Position numbers and translations under genes: made by a program. Below, in pieces: positions 11,683 to 23,900 of a stretch of 64,000 nt of DNA. The stretch's first letter is position 1. Every line of letters begins with the position of its first letter. The stretch comes from Ephemerocybe angulata (lineage: Eukaryota > Basidiomycota > Agaricomycetes > Agaricales > Psathyrellaceae), in assembly GCA_013368325.1 (NCBI GenBank), contig JAACJK010000220.1:434001-498000 (forward strand). Reading direction: 5' to 3'. A model generated the notes under the pieces. That model did not search any database. It had not been told where the DNA came from and saw nothing but the letters and a program-made list of their open reading frames with translations.

Positions 11683-14600
11683 ATGTTCTCCACAACAATA
11701 TCGCCCTCGAAGGGAAAGGGAAAGGATGGTTCCGCTTCAACGACATGGAGGACGGGTTGGTGGGATTTCTGGCCGCTTGTGGAGACCCCCCGAAAGTGCG
11801 TCGTCGGTGCTCTGGAATCAAACCAGTGTTCATACCTATTGTGCAGGCCCATGCAGTGGACATCGTCGTCGATAATGGTGACTGCACACCCGACCCTTCC
11901 AACACTTATAGGACGACACATATCGTCCTCCAAGGAGTTCCAATTCCAACCACTTCCGGTCCTCTTAGAATCGCCAAATTCGTACGACCCCGCTTCCGTC
12001 GTTTTAATTCACCCAAGCGAGGAGAAGGTGTTTGCATATTTTCCTGGGCGACAGACCCCTGGAGTAGCCTGCCTTTGGAGACGCGGAAGTACTCTAGATC
12101 ACTGGAAGCACTCGGGTGAACAATGGTCCTTTCCTGCAGGCGAATCTGTTGTCGGTGGGCAATGGCTGGGAGGTGCCAGAGGTGTAAGTCCTAATGCTAC
12201 TCTCCGGAACGCTGCCAGATCTGTTGACGCCACCCTCCCAGTGGACTCGGCCGGCTGCTAGTCCTCCGCGTCGATTACCTCCTCAGGGACCCAGGAACCA
12301 ACTGGGTGGCATTCTCTTAATACTCGTCACTGAAGACCATGTTATGCATCTGCTCTCCGACCGCCCAGGGTTGAAAATGATCAAATACGCCTTACTTTCA
12401 CCTACCTCATCTCCAAAGTCTGATCAACAGTCTCCGATATCTGAAGCGGAATCCATCCCAATTCGAACATGTATAGAAGCAGCAGTCGGCACCCATTATT
12501 CAGGTAAGTGGTTAGTGATACATGCAGTGACAGGCAATGGCTTACCTCTCGGACATAGATAACTCGGTCTACCTTGCCTTGCGTTCGAAATCAGCTCCAA
12601 TACCTGTAACTGGTTCGACACACGCGATTACGAACGTTGACCTGCAGACCCATGAGCCATTTGCGATACATTGCGACTTGGATCGACTCGGGTACGAGTC
12701 CGAAATCAGTTTCTACCAAGTCGTTATCCAACTGAGGGGGGGTTCTTTAGGTGAATACATCTCAAAGTTGAAAGTTGCTTATATCCACATTGACGTCCGG
12801 TCTATCTCAAGTGGTATCAACCAAGCCTTTTCAGACAATTGACAAAGTCAAGAATCACATCACACTCATGTCATTCTTCTCACACCCATCCTCCTCTCTA
12901 ATGTTTGGGCTGAGTACTCTGGAAATAGATGAATGTTTGTTTCCGGTTTCTCAGATGAAAACCCCGATTGCTAACTTTTCGAAGACGACGCTTCCCCAGT
13001 GCGATCCTCGCTCCAGATGTACACTTTATCGGCTCCATCGGAGGCGTCACCGTCCTCAAAGAATGTAGTGTCCAGGGTGAGAGGAATTTCAACTCCTCGC
13101 GTGGATCGATGTTCAACTAGCTTGACAGTCATTCGAACCCACTGCGACTCGTACGTTCGGCGGTGCTATCACCTTCGCATTTCCAGCCTCCCAGCACACA
13201 GATACGTCTGGCCCATTGATATTTGCTGGGTTGGTGGACCCCTCGTCAACAATCAGGTCGCATACTAGAAGAAAGGAGCAAACCATAGGGTTGACGAAGG
13301 TCCTCAACGCGTGAGATTCTGCAATTTCTCGCAAATGCTCTTGGCTTAAAATCCGAAACCCAGCTTGGATTTAACTGATAATAACCAATGGGAGTCCACC
13401 CCTCTCTGGTCCTCTTCCCAGAACTATGGAGGTACGATTGATCCTTCCAATTTCTTCGCTGTTTAGGCTTATCGGAATACAGTCCCTACGACAGGTGCTG
13501 CCTCCCCAAACCAGAAACAAGTATGGACCGCTTCCTTTTCCTTGTGGCACAGTCGCACGACATTACACGCGTTGCCTCGCCCCCATTCTGAAAAGGGGCA
13601 AGTAAGGCCAGAGGGTACAGGTGGGCGTACACCGCGCGGTGCTGGCCTTGTTTTTCTGATATCACTCCGCAGATCTTGCAGTTGCCATACTATCCAATAA
13701 GTCAATATCCGACATCGTGCATTCGATAGCACGAGCGTCCTTAACTCCTGGAGAGATTCTTGATATCATCCACAGCGCTGTCAAAACTCTCCAAGAAGGG
13801 CAGCCGCTTTCAGCAACTAGGATTGCGCAAGAGACAGTCGGCATTGCACTTGAGATCTACAGGTGTGTTTTACGGATCGTATTCTCCATATCTACAAGGC
13901 CAGTTCCAACTCATCATTCGGACTCCCAGAGCGAAAGCAAAGCAGTCTAAGGACGAAGAAGACCCGCAACAATTGGCAGCCAGATGGCACGCTGCTCAAG
14001 ACGTGTTATCATTCGCGAGTTGTCGAGCTGCTTTCGAACAATGCTGTGACAACCACGATGTTGGTCAATATGATCCTTGTGGGTACCTATTTCACGATAG
14101 GGATTTATTGGCTTGAATTTATCCGTCTATCTAGCTGCCGCATGGCCCTTGACGAAGATTTCACGGTGGTGTATCGACTTTGCGAAGAGCCTTTTGAGAA
14201 CATGCCTCTCCCAACCCAAGTTTTCCAGCCCAAGTTCGCAGGGTGCGAGCGATGACTTGTTTGGATCAACCCCAAGTGAGTCTTGGCCCGTTCTAATGGT
14301 TTAGGACTGACCTTTCTTGCCCGAAGATTCCCCTGCTGGGCCAGATGAAGTGGACCCTTCATTAGTTCATCTTGTCCACCCTTTTGCATTGGGTAATCTT
14401 GTCGCCGTCTTCACCCAAATGCAGCGATTCCGAGCTTTTTTGGATGTAGTTCCGCTACCTACAGAAGAGAAGCTCGCGAACAAGCTTCTTTCTGCCAGAA
14501 ATGTCTTGGTTGACCTAATCGACTGTTGCCCAATCAATCTTTCTGAATTTGTGAAGATCCTTGAAGACGCCAAAAATGAAGCGAGCAGGCTAGATGGTAA

Positions 14601-15020
14601 GAATCCTTTGTTCGTGAATCAGCTCCAGTCCTTCTAACTTTCTCTGTAGCGAATATTTTGAACGAGGTCCTCGTCTCCTGTCGGCCAATACCTTCCTCTC
14701 AAGGGCACCTTCAGCAAGTCGTAAACAAGATGGCTGGGTCGGAGACATTGGTGGACAGAGCACGGCTTTTCATTGAGCCCTTTGACCTCCTCGATGGGGT
14801 TTCGCGTCTTTCTCTCAATGCTCAGACGAAACCCAGAGGACTAGATATTGTGACGAAGGAGCCCACCAAAGCCGGACATTCTTTGATATGTCTGCGCTGT
14901 GGGGGCTGTTACCTCCCAAGCCAAATTCCAACAACCATTTCGAGTTGGGGTGTGTGGCAGCGAAACCAGCTAGATCATTGCACTTGTGGAGGCCAATGGG
15001 AACAACGTCATGTAACTTAA
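11683..15020 (+). CDS. med16: Mediator complex subunit 16 (Med16/Sin4)
   Basis: Med16 belongs to the Mediator tail, which links DNA-bound activators to RNA polymerase II. The N-terminal WD-type half has WWDFWPLVETPRKCVV, HPTLPTLIGRH, VVLIHPSEEKVFAYFPG and ACLWRRGSTLDHW, all in fungal Med16 order. Later exons give GGAITFAFPASQHTD, then LIFAGLVDPSSTIRS. The C-terminal half has ARWHAAQDVLSFASC, WPLTKISRWCIDFAKSLL, FRAFLDVVPLPTEEKLANKL and a closing cysteine segment (LICLRCGG, then LDHCTCGGQW) that fits the family's C-terminal metal-binding-like end. About ten introns. Splices between 12840 and 13700 are the least certain. It faces the acyltransferase gene tail to tail with 54 bp between them. 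Confidence 0.85.
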
Positions 15021-15074
15021 CGGTGTTTATTTCATTGTCATTTCCATACCCTAGAGCTATTCGACGAATACTGC

Positions 15075-16808
15075 TTAGGTCAAATATACGAGAGTAGAGT
15101 CAATAAGTTCTTTCAGCCAGTCCTTGACAACATCATCCTCGTAAACATGTCCATCCCAAAATATGTGGAACTTGAGCTTGTGGCGGAAAGTCGATGCCCC
15201 GAGGTATAATTCCGCGGGCCTGCAATGTAGGAAAGAGCGAACCTGGAGAAGTTTCAAGGCTGGCCCATTATCGTTGCTGTCACCGGGATGAGAATACTCG
15301 TGGGGGAGTACACTATCTAGCTAGATTGCTCATATCAGCTTTTCGCCCAATATTATGAAGTGGACGCTGCATACATTCCCTAGGGTTGCGCCTCCGTGAT
15401 TTATGATGAAAGCTTCGTCCGCCTCGTCTTCTGGAGATAACAGCGGTGCACCGATCTCGGCGGCCTTTCCAGAACGCCAGTCCAATGCGATCCCTTTTAA
15501 GCGTTGAAGGCGTGCGGGCAAGAAGACCGTATTCATTTCGCAGAATAACGGATGCCGAACATATTCAGCGATGCTTTGCTTCATCCTCTGGCAGCGATAG
15601 AAGAAACGGGTCTTTGAGAGCATGTCGAGGTGTCCCGGTAGGCCAGACCCGGGGAGAAGGCTCGCCGCCGAGCCTAGGGACATGAAGGGAAGTTGGTAAA
15701 AGTAGAAACCAATGGCAAGGGACGCGTTGGTTGATCCACCGGACTCGTACCACGCTGACTTGAGGAAAGGACGTAGATTGAGAGGGCCTGCGTTGATCAT
15801 CGGTTCTACCTTGCGGAAATCCCATTCCTTCTGCGACATCTTTCCTTGGAGATAGCGTCTCGCCATTACTCGCGCCATTGCGACTTGAGCCACCGCAGGG
15901 AGGACGCTGCCCACTGTCAGCTTCTCGTTGCGACATGCTTCAAGTATCTTTGCCGTGTCTTCCAGAGAAAAGGTCGAAGATATAACTCGAGAATGTGCAG
16001 GGGTAAAGTTGGTGTTGGTCGTCACCTTCCTTGGCAGTGAGTGTCCTCCCTAAGCTCAGCTTATTAGCAAAATCCTTAGATAAAGCACGGCAAACTTTAC
16101 TTTCATCCCGGCCCTTCTCCTGCTTAAGATAACCCAGGAAATTGCTTTGCGCCATCTTGACCGTGCAGAGCCAGGTTGGAATGGATACAGGCCATCGGTC
16201 GAGGCTGACACACCCAACCTTTCCTTTAGAGGAGCATCGTCAGACGTTTCTATCGTCGAAAGTGCAGGGTTTGCGAGAATTTGAAGTAATTCGCGCAATA
16301 TGGTGTTGTGCGCAATTTCGTCGGCGATGCAGTGAGCGGAATGAATTAAGATGTGGACGAGGTTTGGCCGGTCCTTCCTCCGAAGTATTCGAATGCAAGT
16401 GAGGAGCGAGTTAGATAGTGGGGATTGACCATTATGCAAACGATCGACCACCTCTTCCACCTCTTGGCCGCCTGAGATTTCTTGGACCAATAACTCTTCT
16501 GACGAGTTGATGGTGGAGAGGGTTACGGGCTCAACGATAAAGACAACCTCGTCATTAGAGCGCTCCTCGATCCTTGCACCCATCAAAGGGTATCGACGCT
16601 TCAAGGTCGTCCAAGCCCTCGTTAACGTAGCTGGCGCTAAAACGCGCTCGATAGAACTGGCCTCGATTTCTACATCGGCCGCTCGTATGATATCGGCTGT
16701 TCTTCGAAACACCGAATCCCAATAGAACCCAAGCTCGGTGCTACCTAGTGGCCTTTCGAAGGACGTTCCGACTCCGTTGTGCGAGTGGACCTGGGTCCAC
16801 GATGCCAT
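15075..16808 (-). CDS. HxxxD-type acyltransferase-like protein, unknown substrate
   Basis: Three exons (16808-16101, 16049-15375, 15320-15075) join in frame to 542 residues. The fold is that of CoA-dependent acyltransferases and condensation domains: TLKRRYPLMGARIEER near residue 90, then ILIHSAHCIADEIAHN near residue 180, which contains the catalytic HxxxD (HCIAD). The second half has SLPRKVTTNTNFTPAHSRVI, a long acceptor lobe, and the C-terminal LYLGASTFRHKLKFHIFWDG. Such proteins are common and usually uncharacterised in Agaricomycetes; some are in secondary metabolism. No biosynthetic partner genes are nearby, so this one may act alone. The usual DFGWG motif of BAHD enzymes was not found, which argues against a plain BAHD enzyme. 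Confidence 0.65.
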
Positions 16809-17078
16809 TTGTGATGGTGTCGAGTCAAGTTTAGGGTGGATAGAGTCAAGGTGGACAGGGCAGAAGTACTTATACTTATCGATTCTTCAGTCTGATAGTG
16901 ATCTTCTTTACGCAGCACATGCACCACAGGGCAATGTCAGTGGGATGGTTCCTGAGGCCCGAGAGCCTGACCGTCTTCCGAACAGTCACTGTAGGCGTGC
17001 GATGCGAGCGGGGATAAGACGGCCCGATATTTTGCAATTGGTGTTTAGACTCCGCGCTGATCCCATGAGTTCTTCTCG

Positions 17079-18336
17079 ATGTTCCAACTTCTTCCCCGAC
17101 ACCTTTCACGCTGTTCCCGCCTTTCTACATCTAAGATGCCTAAAGCTACTCTCTCAAGTCTCCCAGTATCTGGTCTATTTGGAATTGTCAAGCCGTCGGG
17201 CCCAACGAGCATGTCTGTTGTCCACGACCTTCAGCAACTCATTGCTCGATCCAAGCTTTTTGTAACGGAGGAAAAACTGGAAGAAATAAAATCCCGTAAG
17301 GCCAGCAAAAACAAAAGGAGGGGGAAAGGAGCGCGGGAGGCTATCAAGGTCGGACAAGGAGGAACTTTGGACCCACTGGCCGATGGCGTCCTTGGTACAG
17401 TGATTATTTCAGTCTTTCGACTATCTACTCATTTTCCCTCAGTCATAGGCGTTGGTAAAGGCACCAAGAAGCTGTCTGACTTCTTGAATTGCACCAAGGT
17501 GAGGGCTGCAGTCGAATGAACCACATTTCATTGTTTACATTTGTCCAGGAATATCAAACAACCTGTTTGCTCGGGTGCGAAACAGATACATACGATAGTG
17601 AAGGCGCCCGCGTTCGTCTTGCCCCATGGCAGCATGTAACTGAAGACGCTGTTCGAGCGGCACTGGCACAGTTTACTGGGGAAATATCCCAGACGCCGCC
17701 TATGTCAGTCCCGCCGTTTTCTTCCCATGTGCGACGCTAACAAACCGGTTTAGATTCTCGGCGCTTAAAATGGATGGGAAGCCGCTGTATGAGTACGCCC
17801 GCGAAGGAAAGCCATTGCCTCGGCCGATCGAGGCGAGAAAAGTCACCGTTCACTCGCTCGAACTGGTAGAGTGGAAAGGGAAAGATCACGACTTCCGTTG
17901 GCCGGAGAAGTCGTTCTCTGCAGAAGAGAAGAAGGCCATGGAGACGGCTCTGAAAGGTGTTGATGAATCTGTGGAAATAAAGGACGACGTGGAGGCTCCA
18001 GCGCTCGACCAGGTCCCGACAGCATTCGTGCTTAAAATGACCGTCTCCGGCGGTACTTACGTTCGTTCGATTGTTCATGATCTCGCACATGCAGTCGGGT
18101 CAGCAGGACATGTTGTTACCTTATCAAGGACGAGACAAGGGCGGTTCGCAATTAACCCGGCAGGAGAGGGGGACTACGGCTGCATCCCTTGGGAAACTAT
18201 TGAAAAGGCGACGAGCGAAATCGATAGCGACACCAAAGAAAGAGACGAGGAAGGCTGGACGAAATGGGAGAGGGAGGTAATAGCCAATATGGAAGTGATA
18301 GAGGGTCCCAAGCCATCTGGATCCAAAGCTACTTGA
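17079..18336 (+). CDS. pus4: tRNA pseudouridine-55 synthase (Pus4/TruB family)
   Basis: Converts uridine 55 in the T-loop of cytosolic and mitochondrial tRNAs to pseudouridine. The enzyme core is clear: LFGIVKPSGPTSMSVVHDL, then VGQGGTLDPLADGVLVIGVG, which holds the GGTLDP-type catalytic aspartate, ATDT-like [31 protein letters not shown] and SGGTYVRSIVHDLAHAVG. Three introns join in frame (near 17396-17446, 17501-17549 and 17703-17753). The first ATG adds a basic, Leu/Ser-rich leader (MFQLLPRHLSRCSRLSTSK) that looks like a mitochondrial targeting peptide; a second in-frame ATG follows it. That would allow nuclear and mitochondrial forms, as known for yeast Pus4 (inference). An acidic insert of about 60 residues near 17900-18000 is unusual. 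Confidence 0.93.
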
Positions 18337-18906
18337 CAGTGTAGTTCAAGTACTGCCAGCCCCACACACCGTACTAGTTAATTCCAACCGATGGTGCGTT
18401 ATCTGTGTTGCTTAGACTTCATCCAGCCAGCCCTGTATTAATACGTTTCTCACAGAAGCCTCTTATCTCACCCTTTAGCCCCTTTGCCCAACCGACGGAC
18501 CGACGCTACCGACATATACCACGACCTGACCACGACAAGCATGACGGGCCATAAGGCGCGGTCGTCCCCTTTTGGAAGAAATGCCTTCGGATAAAACATG
18601 CCTGCGTCCACAGGTCCGCAGGAGGATAGCCCTTGTCGTTGCCTTTTGTATCCCCACTCTCCAGATCCCTTATACCGTGTTCAAGGTTGACTGACCATAG
18701 TCTGACCATCCATCGGCGTTCCATCTGCCGCCGCGTCGTTTGCTCTTCCATTCCATTCCCGGATCACCATTCCGACATCGGACCGCTGTACAAGTGGCTT
18801 CTCCGGACCGCCCACCATGCAATCGCTCAGCTCCAGATCCTTAAATACTGAGCGGATATGTACAGTGCGATCAATCTACTCCACCCCTCTCTCCTCTCCT
18901 AACACC
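18337..18906. other. Intergenic region with promoter of the aldolase gene
   Basis: No coding region was recognised. A TTAAATA element lies near 18840 and a CT-rich run near 18885-18900 just before the start codon at 18907; both are usual fungal promoter features. Nothing else stands out. Confidence 0.45.
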
Positions 18907-20180
18907 ATGAGTCTCAACGGCGTTGTCAATGGACATCATTCTATTTCTCGCCCTCTGAAGGCAGGGGTCTATGCTCCTATCCCGACATTCTTTCTGAAAG
19001 ACAGTGAAGATCTCGGTATGGGTATTCGTATTCTGCTGGGATTGTGGGTGACTGATGTACAACGCCACTCTTCTCCTGTTGGAAGATATCCCCTCGTTTG
19101 AAGCTCATATTGCCCGGATGGCAGCCGCCGGAGTGCCTCCCCTTATTGCGGGTACGATGGGGGAAGCTCATCACCTCTCACACTCGGAGCGCACCCTGCT
19201 CATCCGCACAACACGACGAGTGCTCGACGACGCTGGCAAAACTCATGTGCCCATTATTGCTGGAACGGGGGTGGGAAGCACCAGGGAGACCATCGAAGTA
19301 ACGAAGGAGGCAGCAGAGGCTGGTGCCGACTACGCGATCGTCATTGCTAGCGGGTACTTCGCGGGTGTCCTGGCAAACAACAAGCAAGCATTGAAGGACT
19401 TTTGGGCAGAGGTTGCCGAGAAAAGTCCTATACCGGTCATGATCTACAACTGTGAGTACTCCCGTCGCAGTCCTCGTTTTCAATTGGCTAAAACCATCCA
19501 AGACCCTGGATCAAGCGGAGGAATCGATCTCGATTCCGACATCATTACAGAATTGGCTATCTCATCTCCCAATCTCTGCGGGGTAAAGCTAACGTGAAAT
19601 TCTTCTTCAACTCCTTTTGAAATTGACACTGACGCGCTTGTAGTTGCGGAAACGTTGGCAAGTTGACCAGGCTTGCAGAAGCCATTGCCGGAGACGCTTT
19701 CCAGGCGAACTATCCTCGCAAGAATTCTGATGCCCCTTTCCTCATTCTTGGAGGTTTTGCCGATTTCTTGTTGCCTTCTGCCTTCGTCGACGCCCATGGT
19801 GCTATCACCGGGCTTGCAAACCTCGTCCCAGTAAGACGTCACGCATCCTCTTCGATCTATTGGAACCCGATTTCTTATTCCCATTTCAGAACACCCTTAT
19901 CAAGCTCTACCAGCTGGCCGAACAGTCGAAGACGGACCTGACTGTTCTCCCAGAAGCGCAAAAGCTGCAGGGCATCGTCGCTCGAGCAGATTACACCATA
20001 GCCAAAGCCGGTATTGCTGGTACCAAGTACCTGCTCGAGAAGCTTTATGGATACGGTGGCGTTCCTCGCAAGCCTCTACCCCCCATCGACGCTGCTGCTG
20101 GTGCCGCTGTTTGGGAGCACCCACACACACAGGCCGTTGTCGCTATCGAGCGTGAACTGTCCGGGAAGACGAAGGCGTAG
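18907..20180 (+). CDS. Dihydrodipicolinate synthase/N-acetylneuraminate lyase family aldolase
   Basis: A DapA-family TIM-barrel enzyme that forms a Schiff base with pyruvate-type keto acids. Fungi do not make lysine through DapA, so this is more likely a catabolic aldolase such as 4-hydroxy-2-oxoglutarate or 2-keto-3-deoxy-sugar aldolase; that is inference. Visible motifs: GVYAPIPTFF at the N-terminus, PPLIAGTMGEAHHLSHSER with the substrate-binding GTxGE, VPIIAGTGVGSTRETIEVT, IPVMIYNYPG with the catalytic tyrosine (across an intron near 19452-19500), and CGVKLTCGN with the Schiff-base lysine (across an intron near 19593-19643). The first intron is near 19014-19088. The last exon ends at 20180. 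Confidence 0.85.
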
Positions 20181-20908
20181 TGTAGAATGAATTCCAACCA
20201 AGAAATTAATGTATTGTAACTCAGGGGTTCGAGCATGCTTGGAGGGCATGTCTGTACAGAATCTAGAAGCACATTTGTCCGTACTGAATGGATGCTTTGA
20301 CGATGCCCATAAGATTCAACACCAATTGGAGACACTGATCCCTTTGATCGTCGGTGACAATCTTGCGAAGATAAGAAACCGTTATTTGGATGGACAGGCC
20401 GACCACCTAATTATGAAAGGAGGTTTCTCGGTATTTTGTCGTCCTCATAGGAGTGGTCTAGTCTGTTGTTGCTGGAGGCTTCTTGATTGCTTCTGACTAT
20501 CGGCACCGTTCCCTAAACGCGCCCAGATATAGAATTACGACCTGGTGAGTCGTATAGTCTCGGCAGCTCCAGGACCGAGGCACCTAATAACAGGTTTCAC
20601 AAGGTTAGGTACATCCGACCTGCTTCAAGAAGCGCCCGACGCTCCGAGTCGGGGTGCCGCCTTGACGGTGTCCGAGGCCCGAACTTCCAGCATCACATGG
20701 CCCCGCTCCTGATGGCGGGCCGGCAGCAAGCCAATGTGGGCATAACGGCTACAGAAGCCGAAAGCGCGAGAACCCTGCTCGAGGGAGAACAGAACAAGAG
20801 CTAGCTTACTGCTCTTCACCTCAGTTCTCCCGTTTACACCCTTCTTGTCGCCTTGAGTCTCTCTGTTGTGCATCCAAGGCACCAGGAGCTCCAAGGATAT
20901 CTTGTACG
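20181..20908. other. Intergenic region between aldolase and transhydrogenase
   Basis: Mostly 3' end of the aldolase gene and promoter of the transhydrogenase gene. An ATG-initiated open frame, 20209-20496 (95 codons), begins 29 bp after the aldolase stop and has a helical-looking middle (see findings). It is not called a gene. Confidence 0.4.
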
Positions 20909-23900
20909 ATGGCCCCAAGGCCAAGATACGCACTCGGGATGGTGGCTCGTGCTGGGAGTTCTCGTTTGACCTTCTTGCTGAACGCAAGATTGGTACAAGG
21001 AGGTGCGGTTTCTGTTTGATGTTTGATAAAGTATGGTATTCATCTTAGCGTAGGTACCCGATACTTTCATTCGAGCAGCCGCAGGCTAGATGGGACCGAC
21101 AAACCCATATCTACCCCGCCATCTCCCATAGGAACACCTTATTCTTCTCTCACGGTTGGTGTTCCAAAGGAAGCCTTTCCAAACGAGAGACGTGTCGCTA
21201 TCACTCCCCAAAACACTGCACTCCTCTTGAAGAAAGGGTTCTCCAAAGTCCTTGTCGAGCGACATGCAGGCCATGAAGCGCAGTTCCTCGATGAACAGTA
21301 TGTCCAAGCGGGTGCCACACTTGTCTCGAAGGACGAGCTCTTTAGATCGTCGGACATCCTGTTGAAAGTCAGGCCTCCCCTCATCGAAGAGGTTCCCGCT
21401 ATCAAGGAAGGGAGCACAGTAATATCGTTCCTCTACCCTGCTCAGAATAAAGGTACCGTCGATGCCCTTGCGACTCGCAAAGTCAACGCATTCTCTGTAC
21501 GTTGGCACGCTTTTTCAAGCTCCTGACTCACCACTGACCACCGGACGAACGGACAGATGGATTTAATACCCCGCATCTCAAGAGCTCAGGTTTTTGATGC
21601 CTTAAGGTACATCCGATCAACCCTTATGCACCCGACGCCGCTAATAAAGGTCGCAATAGCTCGATGGCCAACATTGCAGGCTACAAGGCTGTCTTAGAAG
21701 CGTCAAACCATTTTGGAAGATTCTTGACTGGTCAGGTTACCGCAGCTGGGTAAGCTCAAGCTATCTTCACTGGTAGATGGCACACTGAACGTTTCGCTAG
21801 AAAGGTAAATCGTCTGGCAAATACCAGCCTCTACCATGTGTAACACCTCCGCTAGATACCCCCTGGAAAGGTCTTGGTAATTGGGGCTGGAGTGGCTGGA
21901 TTGAGTGCTATTGCAACAGTATGTGGACATTGTAACATTTCCGGCCTCGTTTCCGACCTGAACGTTCACAGGCTAGACGTCTCGGTGCTATCGTTAGAGG
22001 CTTCGACACAAGACCGGCTGCTCGAGAACAAGTTCAATCTCTTGGTGCGGAGTTTATCGAGGTTGACATCGAGGAGGACGGAAGCGGCGCTGGAGGATAC
22101 GCGAAAGTTATGTCAAAGGAATTCATTGAAGCGGAAATGGCCCTCTTTAGGGAACAGTGCAAAGACGTCGACATCATTATCACCACGGTGCGCTTTGATG
22201 CCATGTTGTATCCTCGAAGTAACTTAGCGGTGACCCTAGGCTCTTATTCCTGGAAAACCTGCACCAAAGCTGATTACTCACGACATGATTGGATTGCTGA
22301 AGCAGGGATCTGTGGTCGTCGACATGGCTGCTGAGGCTGGAGGCAACTGTGAAGCTACCAAACCAGGAGAATTAGTGGTCAAGGATGGCGTAACAATTAT
22401 TGGTGTGTTCTCTTCTCTTCGACGACATGCTCAAGGTCATAATTTCGAATCCAGGTTACACTGACCTCCCTTCGAGGCTACCAACACAATCCTCTACTCT
22501 GTATTCCAACAACATCACGAAGTTCCTGCTCTCTATTGGTAAAGACAACCACTTCGCCCTTGACTTGGAAGATGAAGTCGTTCGAGGCTCCCTCGTTGTC
22601 CATCAAGGAGAGGTCCTTCCTCCGGTTGTCCGTGCTTTACCTCCTCCCCCTGCAGCGCCCCCCGTTGCAGCCAAGGAAGCTGAAGTGGTGGCTATTACAC
22701 CATGGCAGAAAACCAAACGAGAAGTTGCTACTGTCACCGCTGGAATGGGGTCTGTAATTGCTCTTGGAAAGGCCACAGGACCCGCTTTCATGGATAGTTT
22801 CTTTACATTCGGTCTTGCGGGCTTGGTTGGCTACCGCGTAATCTGGGGTGTCTCTCCTGCTCTTCACTCGCCGCTGATGTCTGTCACCAATGCTATTTCT
22901 GGGCTGGTACGCACCTTCTACTTCCCCTCACCGTCTTCTCGTGTCTCACGATTAAGCCTAACTAGGTCGGCGTGGCTGGAATGTTTGTCATGGGTGGTGG
23001 ATACCTTCCCCATACCCTTCCCCAAACGCTGGGTGCCCTGGCTGTGCTCCTCGCCACTGTCAACGTCGCCGGAGGATTTGTGCTGACCAAGCGCATGCTG
23101 GACATGTTCAAGCGACCCACGGACCCACCTGAATATCCATGGCTATATGGCCTCCCTGCGGTCATCTTCACTGGAGGCTTCCTTGCTGCCGCTAGCACTG
23201 GAATGTCGGGGCTCGTTCAGGCCGGATACCTGACAAGCAGTGTTCTATGTATCGGTTAGTTCTCACCGCAAGCACATCACACAGAATTGCCGCTGATAGA
23301 GTCGGCTAGGTTCGCTCTCTGGTCTCGGATCGCAAACGACGGCCCGCCAAGGAAACATTCTCGGAATTCTTGGTGTCGGGTCCGGTGTCTTGGCCTCCCT
23401 CGGCGCAGTTGGATTCGCCCCAGAGGTCATTGCGCAATTCGGAGGTGTTGCAGCCATTGGAGGGTTACTCGGGCTCCTTATTGGACGACGAGTCACTGCG
23501 ACTGAGCTTCCACAGACCGTCGCCCTTCTCCATTCCATCGTCGGTTTGTCTGCTGTCTTAACAAGCGTCGGAAGTGTGCTTCAGGACCCTTCACATCTCA
23601 CCACACTTCATGCGGTTACTGCTTATCTCGGTGTTGTGATCGGTAAGACAGGCGATTTCCCCAGAAAAAAGTGACACTCCTCTAATCACGTCCTACAGGT
23701 GGTATCACGTTCACTGGTTCCATTGTCGCGTTCTTGAAGCTGGCCGCAAAGATCTCGAGCCGCGCCCTGAGGCTGCCAGGCAAACACATCATAAACATCT
23801 CGCTTTTGGGTGCCAATGCTGCCACCATGGCTGGTTTCCTGACGTCGTTGCCGACCAGTACTCCTCTCGTCGCAGCCTCCTTCCTAGGCGCGAGTACTGT

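Noticed and set aside
11505..11933. 142-codon minus frame across the PSMG3-like/MED16 border
   Set aside because: Antisense shadow of MED16; the PSMG3-like frame in another phase matches the family.
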